From Pedobacter ginsenosidimutans (GTDB taxonomy: Bacteria > Bacteroidota > Bacteroidia > Sphingobacteriales > Sphingobacteriaceae), in assembly GCF_001442625.1 (NCBI RefSeq), contig NZ_LMZQ01000014.1:172771-236770 (forward strand): a DNA stretch of 64,000 nt, in the 5' to 3' direction. The notes beneath the pieces were generated by a model. It had not been told where the DNA came from. It ran no database searches and saw only the letters and a list, made by a program, of their open reading frames with translations. Each line of letters begins with the position of its first letter. The first letter of the stretch is position 1. The position numbers were made by a program, and so were the translations under genes. Of this stretch, positions 24,907-34,270 are shown piece after piece.

Positions 24907-25836
24907 ATGGCAGCAGAAAAACTATCAACCCGACATCTTTTAGGCATTAAAGATATTAACCGGAATGATATCGAATTGATTTTCGAAACTGCAGATAATT
25001 TCAAGGAGGTGATTAACAGACCTATAAAAAAGGTTCCTTCACTTCGTGATATTACGATTGCCAATATTTTCTTCGAAAACTCTACCCGTACCAAACTTTC
25101 GTTCGAACTTGCCGAAAAAAGGCTTTCGGCCGATGTGGTGAATTTCGCAGCTTCATCATCATCGGTAAGCAAAGGCGAAACCCTGATCGATACTGTAAAC
25201 AACATCTTATCGATGAAAGTTGATATGGTGGTGATGCGTCATCCTTATGCTGGTGCAGGTCAGTTTTTAAGTAAACACGTTAAAGCCCAAATTGTAAATG
25301 CGGGAGATGGTGCGCACGAACACCCAACACAGGCCTTACTTGATGCCTTCTCTATCCGCCAGAAACTGGGCGATGTAGCGGGCAAAAAAGTAGTCATTGT
25401 AGGCGATATCCTGCACTCTCGTGTAGCGATCTCAAACATCCTTTGCCTGCAGCGTTTAGGTGCCGAGGTAATGGTTTGCGGACCAACAACTTTAATTCCA
25501 AAACATATCCACCAACTTGGAGTAAAAGTTGAGCATAACTTAATTAAAGCTTTGAACTGGTGCGATGTAGCAAACATGCTGCGCATCCAGCTGGAGCGTC
25601 AAGACATTAAATATTTCCCATCATTAAGGGAATACGCTATGATGTACGGCTTAAACAAACAGATCTTAGATAACCTCGATAAAGAAATTATTGTAATGCA
25701 CCCTGGCCCCATAAACAGAGGGGTTGAGATTACCAGTGATGTGGCCGATAGCAAACAATCGATCATTTTAGAGCAGGTAGAAAACGGAGTAGCAATAAGA
25801 ATGGCCGTGCTGTATTTGTTGGCAAGCCAGGGGTAG
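24907..25836 (+). CDS. pyrB: Aspartate carbamoyltransferase catalytic subunit
   Basis: A 309-residue cytosolic enzyme that condenses carbamoyl phosphate with aspartate in the committed step of pyrimidine synthesis. STRTKLSFELAEKRL (about residues 59-73) is the carbamoyl-phosphate motif, followed by HPTQALLDAF and HPGPINRGVEI. Length and motifs are those of the non-fused catalytic chain. No pyrI is adjacent. It is co-transcribed with pyrR. Confidence 0.97.
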   Translation: MAAEKLSTRHLLGIKDINRNDIELIFETADNFKEVINRPIKKVPSLRDITIANIFFENSTRTKLSFELAEKRLSADVVNFAASSSSVSKGETLIDTVNNILSMKVDMVVMRHPYAGAGQFLSKHVKAQIVNAGDGAHEHPTQALLDAFSIRQKLGDVAGKKVVIVGDILHSRVAISNILCLQRLGAEVMVCGPTTLIPKHIHQLGVKVEHNLIKALNWCDVANMLRIQLERQDIKYFPSLREYAMMYGLNKQILDNLDKEIIVMHPGPINRGVEITSDVADSKQSIILEQVENGVAIRMAVLYLLASQG

Positions 25837-25952
25837 TTTTAGTTCAATAGTTCATTGGTTCATTAGTGCATAGTTGAGCGTCCGCAGTCCTAAGTCCGGA
25901 TTCTGAAGGTTCATTGATAATCGTTAATTTCTAGCCTCTTTTCCTCACGCGA

Positions 25953-26057
25953 TCGTCATGCTGTCCCTAACTTTCGGGATCAGCATCTTCTTTTTGCAGA
26001 ATAGACCTTGAAATAAATTACCTTCGGTGAACTCGCTAGGGCTCGGTTCAGGGTGAC
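25953..26057. repeat. Intergenic inverted element (CGTCATGCTG...CAGGGTGACG)
   Basis: Left end CGTCATGCTGTCCC with an internal TCCCTAACTTTCGGGA hairpin, right end GGTTCAGGGTGACG. It belongs to the GTCA(C/T)CCTGA family also found at 54590-54664. Confidence 0.55.
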
Positions 26058-26112
26058 GACTACACTTTAAATACATAAACAACATCTATTTTACCGAACA
26101 TCACTAATTTTC

Positions 26113-26132
26113 AAACAATTAACCAGTTAACC
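26113..26132 (-). repeat. Interspersed repeat, exact inverse of 9260-9279
   Basis: AAACAATTAACCAGTTAACC is the exact reverse complement of the 20-mer at 9260-9279, nearly 17 kb away. Confidence 0.7.
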
Positions 26133-26176
26133 TTCCTGTAGATTGCTTTGTTGGCTAAAAAGCCGCCTCGCAATTG

Positions 26177-26256
26177 ACGGATGCGGCGGCACCAATGAAC
26201 GAATGGCTATTGAACCAATGAACCGTTAACGGATGCGGCGGTACCAATGACGAATG
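26177..26256 (+). repeat. Direct repeat pair, about 52-bp period
   Basis: ACGGATGCGGCGGCACCAAT (from 26177) and ACGGATGCGGCGGTACCAAT (from 26229) differ at one base; both run on into GA-CGAATG sequence. Confidence 0.65.
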
Positions 26257-26417
26257 AACTAATGACCAATGAACCTTATCATTTTTCCACATTCGTTCAG
26301 CCCTTAATACCAAACCAAAAATCCTGTCGTTAATTTGTGTTATTAACAGATGTTAATTACTTCTGTTGATAAGCTTTGATACTATTTCTAATTTAGTACC
26401 AACCATATTTGAAACCA

Positions 26418-29400
26418 ATGCAGAAAAAATACCTACTAATTCCGCTAATTTTAGCAGGAAGTTTTAGCACATACGCTCAGGTTAGCGCTGTGCAAAACCT
26501 CAATAAAAACTATCAAACGGGCTTAGAATTATTAGACAAAGAAAAATACACAGCGGCTGCACAACAGTTTAAACTTGTTGAGCTGCAACGTTATAAACCT
26601 TCTACCCAAACGGAGAGCAACGCTGAATTATCTTTACTGAAAGAGAATGCGAAATTTTATGCGGCTGTTTGCGCATTAGAGTTGACCAATAGCGATGCCG
26701 AAAGTTTGTTTCAGGCATTTATCCGCGATTATCCATTAAACCCGAACACCAAACTGGCTTATTTCTACGTTGGAAAAACTTATTTTAACCAGAAAAACTA
26801 TAAAAAAGCTTTAGAATGGTTCGAAAAAACAGATCCTTCTACACTTTCGGGCAAACAAAGAAACGAATACCAGTTTAAACAGGGTTACGCCTATTTCGAA
26901 CTTAAAGACTACGATAAAGCAGAGCCTTTATTCGAAAAAGTTAAAAAAGAAGAAGGCGATTTCCAGGAAAGTGCCACCTACTACTTTGCTTACATTAATT
27001 ACTTAAACAAAGAGTATAAAACGGCATTGGCCAACTTCGAAAAGTTAAAGGGCTCTCCCACTTATGAGGCGAGTTATCCATACTACATCACTTCGATGTA
27101 TTACCTTGACGAGCGTTACGATGATGTAATCAGCTATGCTTTGGCAGCCATTCAAAAAACTAAACAGCAGTTTGAACCAGAAATGTTGAGTTTGGTGGCA
27201 GCATCTTACTTTGCAAAATCTGAATTTAAAAATGCCGAAAAGTATTTCTCCGAATATTATGCAAAAGATAAAAGCGAAACCAAAAATAACCTCTTCATTT
27301 ACCAATATGGGTACTCTTTGTTCCAAAATAAAAAGTATAAGGAGTCGGTTGCCGTTTTAGAAAAACTAAATACCGATGATGTTTACCTTCAAAATGGTAT
27401 GCATACTTTGGGTAAAGCATTTATTCAATTGGGCGATAAACCAAAAGCGCAGAGTGCTTTTTTCAGGGCATCGCGTTTAAGTTTTGACAAGGGTATACAG
27501 GAAGAGGCATGGTTAAATTATGCCAAATTAAGTTACGAACTAGAATTCCATCAGCAGGCGCTAGAGGCCACTCAGGGTTTCTTAAAAACTTTCCCGAAAT
27601 CGCGTAAAATAAACGAAGCCAAAACTTTGTTAGGAGAGGTTTTATTAACCACCAAAAATTATCAGGCGGCTGTAGATATTTTAGAGCCTATTCCGGATAA
27701 AAACCTTGAAGCTAAAGAAGCCTACCAAAAAGTAACCTATTTCCGCGGATTAGAATTTTATAATGAAAGAGCATTCCCGAATGCATTATCGATGTTTTTA
27801 CGTTCTGAAAAATTTCCTGAAGACAATGAGATCAATGCGTTAAACACTTACTGGAAAGCTGAATCGATGTACGAGCTGCGTAAGTTCGGTGAAGCAGTTA
27901 CCACTTTTGAGAAATTCTTAAAAATGCCAGATGCTGATAAAACCGGCGTTTACAATTTTGCAAACTACGCTTTGGCTTATGCAGCTTTCGAAGATGAGAA
28001 ATACAGCAAGGCAGCTACTTATTTCGAAAAATTCCTCGCGGGTAGCGATAAAGACCAAAAAACGATTGATGATGCTACCATCCGCTTAGCCGATTCATAT
28101 TTCGTAAACAAAAACTATGGTGATGCAATGGCGAATTACAACAAGATCATCAGCCGCAAAACCACTTCAGAAGATTACGCCACTTTCCAGAAAGGAATGA
28201 TTCAGGGATTGGAAACGCAGTATGATGCGAAAATTGCGACCATGCAGAGCCTGTTGAATACTTTTCCAAATTCTAATTACGCTGATGATGCTGGTTTCGA
28301 AACTGCTTATACTTATTTCAACAAAGGCGATTTTGATAAATCTAAATCAGACCTTGTAGCCCTCGTAGCCAAATATCCACGCAGCAGTTATGTGGCAAAA
28401 GCTTTGGTAACCATCGGTTTGGTTCAATACAACCAGGATCAGGACGATGCTGCTTTAGAATCGTTTAAAAAAGTAATCCGCGATTATCCTACTGCCGATG
28501 AAGCCAAACAGGCAATGGAATCGATCAAGAACATTTATGTAGATCGTGGCGATGCAAATGGTTTTATCGCTTACGCAGCTACTACTCCACTCGGAAATTA
28601 TTCAGGTTCAGAGCAAGACAATATCGTTTTTGCCGCAGCCAATAACACCTATTTAAAAGGCGATGCCAACGGTGCATTCCAGGCCGTAAATGCTTATTTT
28701 GATAAATTCCCTAAGGCCAACCACGAAAAAGAAGCTAAATTTATCAGGGCAGAATCTCTGGTTAAATTAGGTCGTCCGGATGAAGCCATTCCTGATTACG
28801 AGTTTATCTTAAACGACTGGACAAGCGATTACACCGAACGTTCTTTGGTGAGCATCTCTCAACTCTTCTTAAACCAGAAGAAATACAACGAGGCCATTGT
28901 TTATCTGAAAAGATTAGAAACTACAACCGATTACAAGTCGCACTATAGTTTTGCCATCAACAATTTGTTAAAGGCTTACACCGCTTTAAACATGCCTGAT
29001 GACATGCTTAAATATGCACAGCTGACCAAAGAATCGGAAAAAGCTTCAGAAGAAGAAAAAAACAGTTCGAGTTTATACTCTGGTAAGGCTTACTTGTTAA
29101 AAGGCGATACCACCACAGCCATAAAAGAATTTAAAAATGTAGTGGCTAAAACAAAAACCATTGCTGCTGCCGAAGCAAAATACAATTTAGCTTTATTAGA
29201 ATACAACAAAGGTGATTTCAAAACTTCATCTAAAACCTGTTTCGATCTGGTTAACAACATGGCCGCTTATGATTACTGGGTAGCAAAGGCGTTTATCCTT
29301 TTATCTGATAATTATGTTGCCCTGAAAGACAATTTGCAGGCAAAAAGTACACTTCTCAGTATAATTGATAATTACGAAGGCAAGGATGATATTATCCCTA

Positions 29401-29441
29401 CAGCCAAAGAAAAACTAGAAAAACTAAACCAGAAGAAGTAG
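26418..29441 (+). CDS. Very long periplasmic TPR protein
   Basis: From the ATG at 26418 the protein has 1007 residues: a signal peptide (to about STYAQ, residue 21) and more than fifteen tandem TPR-like units up to the C-terminus, with repeated motifs such as YKKALEWFEKT, YDKAEPLFEKV, YKESVAVLEKL and YNEAIVYLKRL. An upstream TTG at 26409 adds only three residues. The next gene, for an outer-membrane barrel protein, starts 4 nt later. I infer a periplasmic scaffold working with that barrel, comparable in architecture to other Bacteroidota TPR/barrel pairs. Specific function unknown. Confidence 0.88.
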   Translation: MQKKYLLIPLILAGSFSTYAQVSAVQNLNKNYQTGLELLDKEKYTAAAQQFKLVELQRYKPSTQTESNAELSLLKENAKFYAAVCALELTNSDAESLFQAFIRDYPLNPNTKLAYFYVGKTYFNQKNYKKALEWFEKTDPSTLSGKQRNEYQFKQGYAYFELKDYDKAEPLFEKVKKEEGDFQESATYYFAYINYLNKEYKTALANFEKLKGSPTYEASYPYYITSMYYLDERYDDVISYALAAIQKTKQQFEPEMLSLVAASYFAKSEFKNAEKYFSEYYAKDKSETKNNLFIYQYGYSLFQNKKYKESVAVLEKLNTDDVYLQNGMHTLGKAFIQLGDKPKAQSAFFRASRLSFDKGIQEEAWLNYAKLSYELEFHQQALEATQGFLKTFPKSRKINEAKTLLGEVLLTTKNYQAAVDILEPIPDKNLEAKEAYQKVTYFRGLEFYNERAFPNALSMFLRSEKFPEDNEINALNTYWKAESMYELRKFGEAVTTFEKFLKMPDADKTGVYNFANYALAYAAFEDEKYSKAATYFEKFLAGSDKDQKTIDDATIRLADSYFVNKNYGDAMANYNKIISRKTTSEDYATFQKGMIQGLETQYDAKIATMQSLLNTFPNSNYADDAGFETAYTYFNKGDFDKSKSDLVALVAKYPRSSYVAKALVTIGLVQYNQDQDDAALESFKKVIRDYPTADEAKQAMESIKNIYVDRGDANGFIAYAATTPLGNYSGSEQDNIVFAAANNTYLKGDANGAFQAVNAYFDKFPKANHEKEAKFIRAESLVKLGRPDEAIPDYEFILNDWTSDYTERSLVSISQLFLNQKKYNEAIVYLKRLETTTDYKSHYSFAINNLLKAYTALNMPDDMLKYAQLTKESEKASEEEKNSSSLYSGKAYLLKGDTTTAIKEFKNVVAKTKTIAAAEAKYNLALLEYNKGDFKTSSKTCFDLVNNMAAYDYWVAKAFILLSDNYVALKDNLQAKSTLLSIIDNYEGKDDIIPTAKEKLEKLNQKK

Positions 29442-29445
29442 CATT

Positions 29446-31143
29446 ATGAAATCAATTAAATATATATATAGTTCACTGTTTTTTTTAGCTGCTGGATTAA
29501 TGACTGCTCAGGCGCAGGATAAAAAAACTGAGGAAAAAGGGGTTGTAAACGAAGAGATTGAAGTTGTTCGCCCATATAAACCAATTTTGGCGGAGGCTGT
29601 AAAGCTAAGAAGAAGCCCGAATTTAGATGATGTTAAAACTTACAAAGCAAAATTAAACTACAGCATTTTGGATAGAAAGCTGGAGTTGAACAGCGATATC
29701 CAAAAGCTACAGGCACAAGCCCTGGCCGAAGAAAAAGAAAGCATATTGGTTAACAATTACGTAAAAGGTGCATTCGGGTCGTTGGCCACCCTGTTGGGTG
29801 AAGCTTATTTTAACACCGGTAAAGATGAAGGTTTACAGGTTGGTGGATACTTTAAACATTTTAGTCAGGAAGGAAAGCTGAACAAGCAGAATAGCAGTAA
29901 CCAACAGTTAAGCATTTTTGGCCGTAGTATTTTAGAGCAGAATACCGTTAGTGGCCGCATTAATTTTGAACGTAATGGCACTTATTTTTATGGTATAGAT
30001 GATACAAGACCTACGCTTAATCCTAACCCGGATAAACAGGCCTTAACCACTATTGAGCTGGAAGGTGAGCTGGTAAAAAACTTTACTGAAGATGAAGATG
30101 CTTTTAGTTATGCATTAAAAGCCAATGGCTATATCTGGAATGATAAATTCAGCGCAAAAGAAAACTACCTGAGCTTAAATGGTTATGTAAACAAACGTAT
30201 TAATTCGTTAAACTTAGGTTTAGCCGCATCAACCGAATTTGGTAATAGCAAAGATGCTTTAACCAGCGTTGGCAATAACCTTTTGCGTTTAAATCCATAT
30301 ATCCGTTTACAGGTCAAAGGGGCTAAAATTACAGCAGGGATTAACTTTGTTCAGGAATTTGGTGCATTCAGCAGTTCTAAAATCTTCCCTGCCGTTACTG
30401 CCGATTTCACTTTAATTCCTGATTATTTACAGGTTTTCGGAGAAGTTAAAGGCGATGTAAACAGAAACTCGCTAAAAGGCTTTACCGATGAAAACCCTTG
30501 GTTAAACAGCAATATCGTGGTTAGAAACACGGTTGAAAAGTTAAGTTTCAGTGCTGGTATTAAAGGTACCGGTGGCCCGGGTTTTGGTTATAAGGCGCGT
30601 GTATATGTAAAACAGTTTGATGATATGCCTTTGTTCATCAACAACTTTACTGATTTTAACAAATTTGATGTGATATACGATTTCGGTAAAACCAAATTAA
30701 CTGGTTTAGAGGGCGAAATTTCCGTTCAGGTAAGTGACGCATTAAAATGGACAGGTAAATTAAACCTTGATGATTGGAAACCAGCTTCCGAAACTTACTC
30801 TTGGTTTAAACCAGGCTTAAAGGTGAGTTCTAATTTTGTGTATACCTACAATAAAAAATTAAGTTTTAATGCTGGGGTAGTAATTCAGGATGATGTTAAG
30901 GCAAAAGTGTATACCGGTGCACCTGTTCCTGCTTCACAATATGTGATTCCAAACCCTAATATAGAACTTATTGAAACGGTTAAAGGTTATGTAGATTTAG
31001 GTCTTGGTGCAGATTATAGGATCAACAAAAAGTTCTCTGTTTTTGCGAAAGCGAACAATATCTTAAATACTAACTACAGCAAGTATTTGTACTACCAAGT
31101 AAACGGATTTAATATTTTCGGAGGATTAACGTATTCGTTTTAA
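29446..31143 (+). CDS. Outer-membrane beta-barrel protein paired with TPR protein
   Basis: A 565-residue exported protein: signal peptide to about AQAQ (residue 24), then a segment NEEIEVVRPYKPILAEAVKL that looks like a conserved periplasmic tail, then an array of amphipathic strands ending in an aromatic C-terminus (NIFGGLTYSF), as expected for a barrel. It resembles the C-terminal part of TonB-dependent receptors, but no plug domain is visible, so energised transport is unlikely. It is translated right after the TPR gene (4-nt gap), implying a shared complex. Confidence 0.8.
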   Translation: MKSIKYIYSSLFFLAAGLMTAQAQDKKTEEKGVVNEEIEVVRPYKPILAEAVKLRRSPNLDDVKTYKAKLNYSILDRKLELNSDIQKLQAQALAEEKESILVNNYVKGAFGSLATLLGEAYFNTGKDEGLQVGGYFKHFSQEGKLNKQNSSNQQLSIFGRSILEQNTVSGRINFERNGTYFYGIDDTRPTLNPNPDKQALTTIELEGELVKNFTEDEDAFSYALKANGYIWNDKFSAKENYLSLNGYVNKRINSLNLGLAASTEFGNSKDALTSVGNNLLRLNPYIRLQVKGAKITAGINFVQEFGAFSSSKIFPAVTADFTLIPDYLQVFGEVKGDVNRNSLKGFTDENPWLNSNIVVRNTVEKLSFSAGIKGTGGPGFGYKARVYVKQFDDMPLFINNFTDFNKFDVIYDFGKTKLTGLEGEISVQVSDALKWTGKLNLDDWKPASETYSWFKPGLKVSSNFVYTYNKKLSFNAGVVIQDDVKAKVYTGAPVPASQYVIPNPNIELIETVKGYVDLGLGADYRINKKFSVFAKANNILNTNYSKYLYYQVNGFNIFGGLTYSF

Positions 31144-31180
31144 GTGATAAAATCGTAAAATTCATTTTTTAATCTGATGT

Positions 31181-31218
31181 ATGCCTTTAAGTTTAAACTT
31201 AAAGGCATATTTTGTTTG
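31181..31218 (+). terminator. Terminator after the TPR/barrel operon
   Basis: A perfect 28-bp palindrome, with arms ATGCCTTTAAGTTT and AAACTTAAAGGCAT (31181-31208), is followed by ATTTTGTTTG. The T-tract is imperfect, but the hairpin is strong. Confidence 0.7.
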
Positions 31219-31369
31219 TAGGATTAGAGGCGGCCGATCATCATCAAAACAACTTTAAGATAAATTATTTCCAGAAAGAATTATTAATACCTATTATCTT
31301 AATTGAACAACATTAATATTGTTGTGATTTCGACTATATTTACTTTAGTTAGCTTAAAATTAAAGCGGA

Positions 31370-32077
31370 ATGAGAATCCCAACAATACATGGATATATTG
31401 ACAGAAGAATCTTAATTAACTTCACAGCTGACCCAAAGATTGTGAAAGAACTGATTCCCTTTCCTTTTAGACCAAAAGTTTATATGGAAAAAGCCATTGT
31501 TGGAATATGCCTAATCAGACTAAAAAATATAAAACCAAAAGGGCTACCAAACTTTATGGGTGTAAATTCTGAAAATGGTGCTCATCGAATTGCAGTTGAA
31601 TGGGATGAGGACGGTGTAACAAAATCAGGGGTTTATATACCGCGTCGGGATACTTCGCTAAAATTAAATGCGCTAATTGGTGGACGAATATTTCCAGGCA
31701 AACACTTTCATGCAAAATTCAACATAGAAGAAGAAAACGGAAATTACCAAATTAGCTTTAAGAGCTCAGATAATACTGAGATATTAATTGATGCTAATGA
31801 GACTCCTCTGTTTAACAATAAATCAATTTTTAAAACACTAGAAAATGCGTCAGACTTTTTTGAAAACGGCGACCTTGGATATTCACCGAATAAAGACAAG
31901 TTTGATGGCCTGAGATTAAAAGCATACCATTGGAAAGTCAGTCCACTTGAGGTTTTGAAGGTAAAATCAAGTTTTTTTGAAAACGAAGATCTTTTCCCCC
32001 GAGGATCGGTGACTTTTGACAATGCACTGCTTATGACAAATGTTGAGCATGAATGGAAAAGCGAAACAAACAAATAA
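31370..32077 (+). CDS. DUF2071 family protein
   Basis: A 235-residue protein whose length and internal phrases (ILINFTADPKIVKELIPFPFRP, then VGICLIRLKNIKPKGLP and VEWDEDGVTKSGVYIPRRD, split here) fit DUF2071, the YqjF-like relatives of the acetoacetate-decarboxylase fold. No enzymatic activity has been established for this group as far as I know. It is probably cytosolic. The downstream secreted protein starts 27 nt later and may be co-transcribed. Confidence 0.8.
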   Translation: MRIPTIHGYIDRRILINFTADPKIVKELIPFPFRPKVYMEKAIVGICLIRLKNIKPKGLPNFMGVNSENGAHRIAVEWDEDGVTKSGVYIPRRDTSLKLNALIGGRIFPGKHFHAKFNIEEENGNYQISFKSSDNTEILIDANETPLFNNKSIFKTLENASDFFENGDLGYSPNKDKFDGLRLKAYHWKVSPLEVLKVKSSFFENEDLFPRGSVTFDNALLMTNVEHEWKSETNK

Positions 32078-32104
32078 CTATAAAACATTATAGGTCCAAC
32101 AAGA

Positions 32105-32662
32105 ATGAAACAAATATTCATAACCGTCTTAAGCATTTTCACCCTGACCGCTTACGGCCAGGACAAAAATAATTATGTTCATTTCAATAGATTGACAGAA
32201 GTTGAAGGAACAGATTATGTAATTGCAAGCGTTGAAAATTGGGGAAAAATGCCTGATGCTAAAAATAAATACCTGCTGTTTATTAACACTAAAAACGGAC
32301 AAACAAAACAGGTAGATTTCCCGAGTGATGGCTACTTTGAAAAACTTGAACAAGTTAAAATTGACCACCTGGGGATCAATCAAATTATTATTTCTGCCCA
32401 AACCATTGATCTTGACGAAAAAAAGGGAATAGACTGGAACGACCCAAAACAGATTATAATCTTATCTACCGATGGACAAAAAAGAACACAGTTAACAGAT
32501 AACAAACTCTTTGTAAGGACCTGGGTTGTAAATAAACAAACAGGTACCCTTGTGGTTACAGGACACTATGATACAAACAACAACAATAAATACGATAAAA
32601 CGGATAAAAACGAAATTTCAATTTACGACTTGAAAACCTTGAGATTGGTTAGTAAAATTTAA
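32105..32662 (+). CDS. Secreted protein of unknown function with a Ca-loop-like motif
   Basis: A 185-residue protein with a signal peptide (cleavage near TAYGQ, residue 19). The body is beta-rich, reminiscent of one or two blades of a propeller (NKYLLFINTKNGQTKQVDFP; QIIILSTDGQKRTQLTDN). Near the C-terminus DTNNNNKYDKTDKNE resembles an EF-hand-type calcium loop (D-x-N-x-N-x-K-x-D). No family is recognised with confidence. It follows the DUF2071 gene. Confidence 0.7.
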   Translation: MKQIFITVLSIFTLTAYGQDKNNYVHFNRLTEVEGTDYVIASVENWGKMPDAKNKYLLFINTKNGQTKQVDFPSDGYFEKLEQVKIDHLGINQIIISAQTIDLDEKKGIDWNDPKQIIILSTDGQKRTQLTDNKLFVRTWVVNKQTGTLVVTGHYDTNNNNKYDKTDKNEISIYDLKTLRLVSKI

Positions 32663-32767
32663 GGAAGCTCATACCGAATATCTCTGTCATTAGGCTTGAG
32701 ATTCTGTTTTCTATCCTTTCTTATGAATTTTCAGCATTAATCATTTTCAATCTTGTTTCTACTATAG

Positions 32768-34270
32768 TTATTTAAACCTATATCCTATCCCAATCCTAAA
32801 AGCCTGATTGGTCTGTTTAAAGGAGCCCAAACTATTGCTCACCTTGTATGGGGTTAACCATTGGTAGCTTCCATTGATATCAAATTGTTTTATGTGAATA
32901 CTGATGCCACCTGTAAAACCTATATTTACCTTATTGCTTACTGTATTTACTAAGGTCGAGTCGATTTGCCTGCTATGGTATAATGTATCACGTGGATCGG
33001 CTATTGGGTTTAATCTGGTTATCATTTCAGACTGCTTGCCCACAAAACTAATTACCGGACCTGCCTTAACACTTATATGTTTTGAAAGCCTATAAGTAGC
33101 TGTTAAAGGAATATCTACTGTAATCACTTTTCTTGTAGCTGCAATTTTAAACGGCGGTAACGAATCGGGACGGTAATAACTCGGATGTGTAAATTCTCCT
33201 GCAATTTTTTGATAGCTATTAACATTTACGCCAACAGAAAGCTGCCATTTTTTACTTAGTGAATAAGCACCCCATATGCCAGCATAAAAACTACTGTTGC
33301 CTTTCTGCACATTCATTCCTGTTGTTACTCCATAACTATATGTAGGCAATATAATTTCGCTTTCTTGTTTAATTTTAGCCGTTTTGATTTTGGGTGATCT
33401 GACATTTTTTACTTTCAAGACTTTACCTACAGTGGTGCGGTCTGCTTTATTGTTGCTTCCTCTCCTATTGTTATTTATTGAGGATGCACCTCCTGAATAG
33501 GCAGGGGCATAGGTTTGTAAAACAGCCCTTTGGTTTAAAATGGAAACAGGTGAAGCACCTTGTTTAAAAAATTCATTTGTTTCCTGATAACTATTCGGTA
33601 TTAATAACAGATTTTGTCTGTTCATAAATGAACTATCAACATTCCGGCCCTTAGTTTCATGATCATTACCTTTTGAACCAGGCTTTGATGATCTCGAACT
33701 TGAATTTTCAAATCGTCCAAAATTATAATGTCTTTGTATACCATCGTGTTTGTTTTTAATAGGAGAAACAGCATTCGGTTTCGCAACAGATGAAATAACG
33801 TTTTCATTGTCATTTACACGTTTTACAGCTTCAGCAGAATCATTGTTAACTCCTCTATTTTGCACCACAACATTATCAATTGCATTTCCATTCTGATCAA
33901 TACTATCCGTGATTATAGTCGTATCGCCCAAATTGCTATAATTTATCACCTTGCTACTATCAACAGCTATTGAATCGAGAATTGCGGGTTTAACTTTCTT
34001 TTCTATTTCTTTCTGTTTATTTTTTGATTTCAGAACTGTAAAGTAGCCTACAGTAGAAACCGTAGCAGCTACAGACAATGTATACCCAATTATTTTAAAC
34101 AGTTTGGCTCCTGTAGATAAATTAGGGCCATGGCCGCCGATGGTACTAATCGGCATCTGCTCATTGAGCAGTTTGTGCATACCCGCCCATGAAGCATCCG
34201 CAGCATCCTGAATTGGAAGACTATCGAATTTATTGCGCCAGAGTTTATGATACCATGCTGAATTTCTCAT
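32768..34270 (-). CDS. Candidate dual-membrane-spanning anti-sigma factor with C-terminal barrel
   Basis: A 500-residue protein with no signal peptide. Residues 1-55 are a soluble, charged segment (HKLWRNKFDSLPIQDAADASW), residues 57-80 a single transmembrane helix, about 85-310 a low-complexity Ser/Asn/Lys linker, and about 311-500 a porin-like beta-barrel ending IGIGYRFK. The gene overlaps the sigma factor gene by 4 bases (ATGA), as anti-sigma genes do. The architecture matches the dual membrane-spanning anti-sigma (Dma) proteins described in Bacteroides: sigma binding in the cytosol, a sensor barrel in the outer membrane. Function here is inferred from that match. Confidence 0.75.
   Translation of the reverse strand: MRNSAWYHKLWRNKFDSLPIQDAADASWAGMHKLLNEQMPISTIGGHGPNLSTGAKLFKIIGYTLSVAATVSTVGYFTVLKSKNKQKEIEKKVKPAILDSIAVDSSKVINYSNLGDTTIITDSIDQNGNAIDNVVVQNRGVNNDSAEAVKRVNDNENVISSVAKPNAVSPIKNKHDGIQRHYNFGRFENSSSRSSKPGSKGNDHETKGRNVDSSFMNRQNLLLIPNSYQETNEFFKQGASPVSILNQRAVLQTYAPAYSGGASSINNNRRGSNNKADRTTVGKVLKVKNVRSPKIKTAKIKQESEIILPTYSYGVTTGMNVQKGNSSFYAGIWGAYSLSKKWQLSVGVNVNSYQKIAGEFTHPSYYRPDSLPPFKIAATRKVITVDIPLTATYRLSKHISVKAGPVISFVGKQSEMITRLNPIADPRDTLYHSRQIDSTLVNTVSNKVNIGFTGGISIHIKQFDINGSYQWLTPYKVSNSLGSFKQTNQAFRIGIGYRFK

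Larger units (their letters stand above)
25837..26417. other. Repeat-rich intergenic region before the long TPR gene
   Basis: About 580 bases with no supported gene. It holds TTCATTGGTTCATTAGT-like units (25851-25877), an inverted element (25953-26057), the 20-bp repeat at 26113-26132 and two direct copies of an ACGGATGCGGCGG-CACCAATGA unit (26177-26205 and 26229-26256). Confidence 0.65.

Noticed and set aside
33341..33350. TGTAGGCAAT, ten bases of the ECF element, also at 46461-46470.
   Set aside because: Both lie inside coding sequence, lack the final TT, and are explained by codons (for example YVGNP in SusC).
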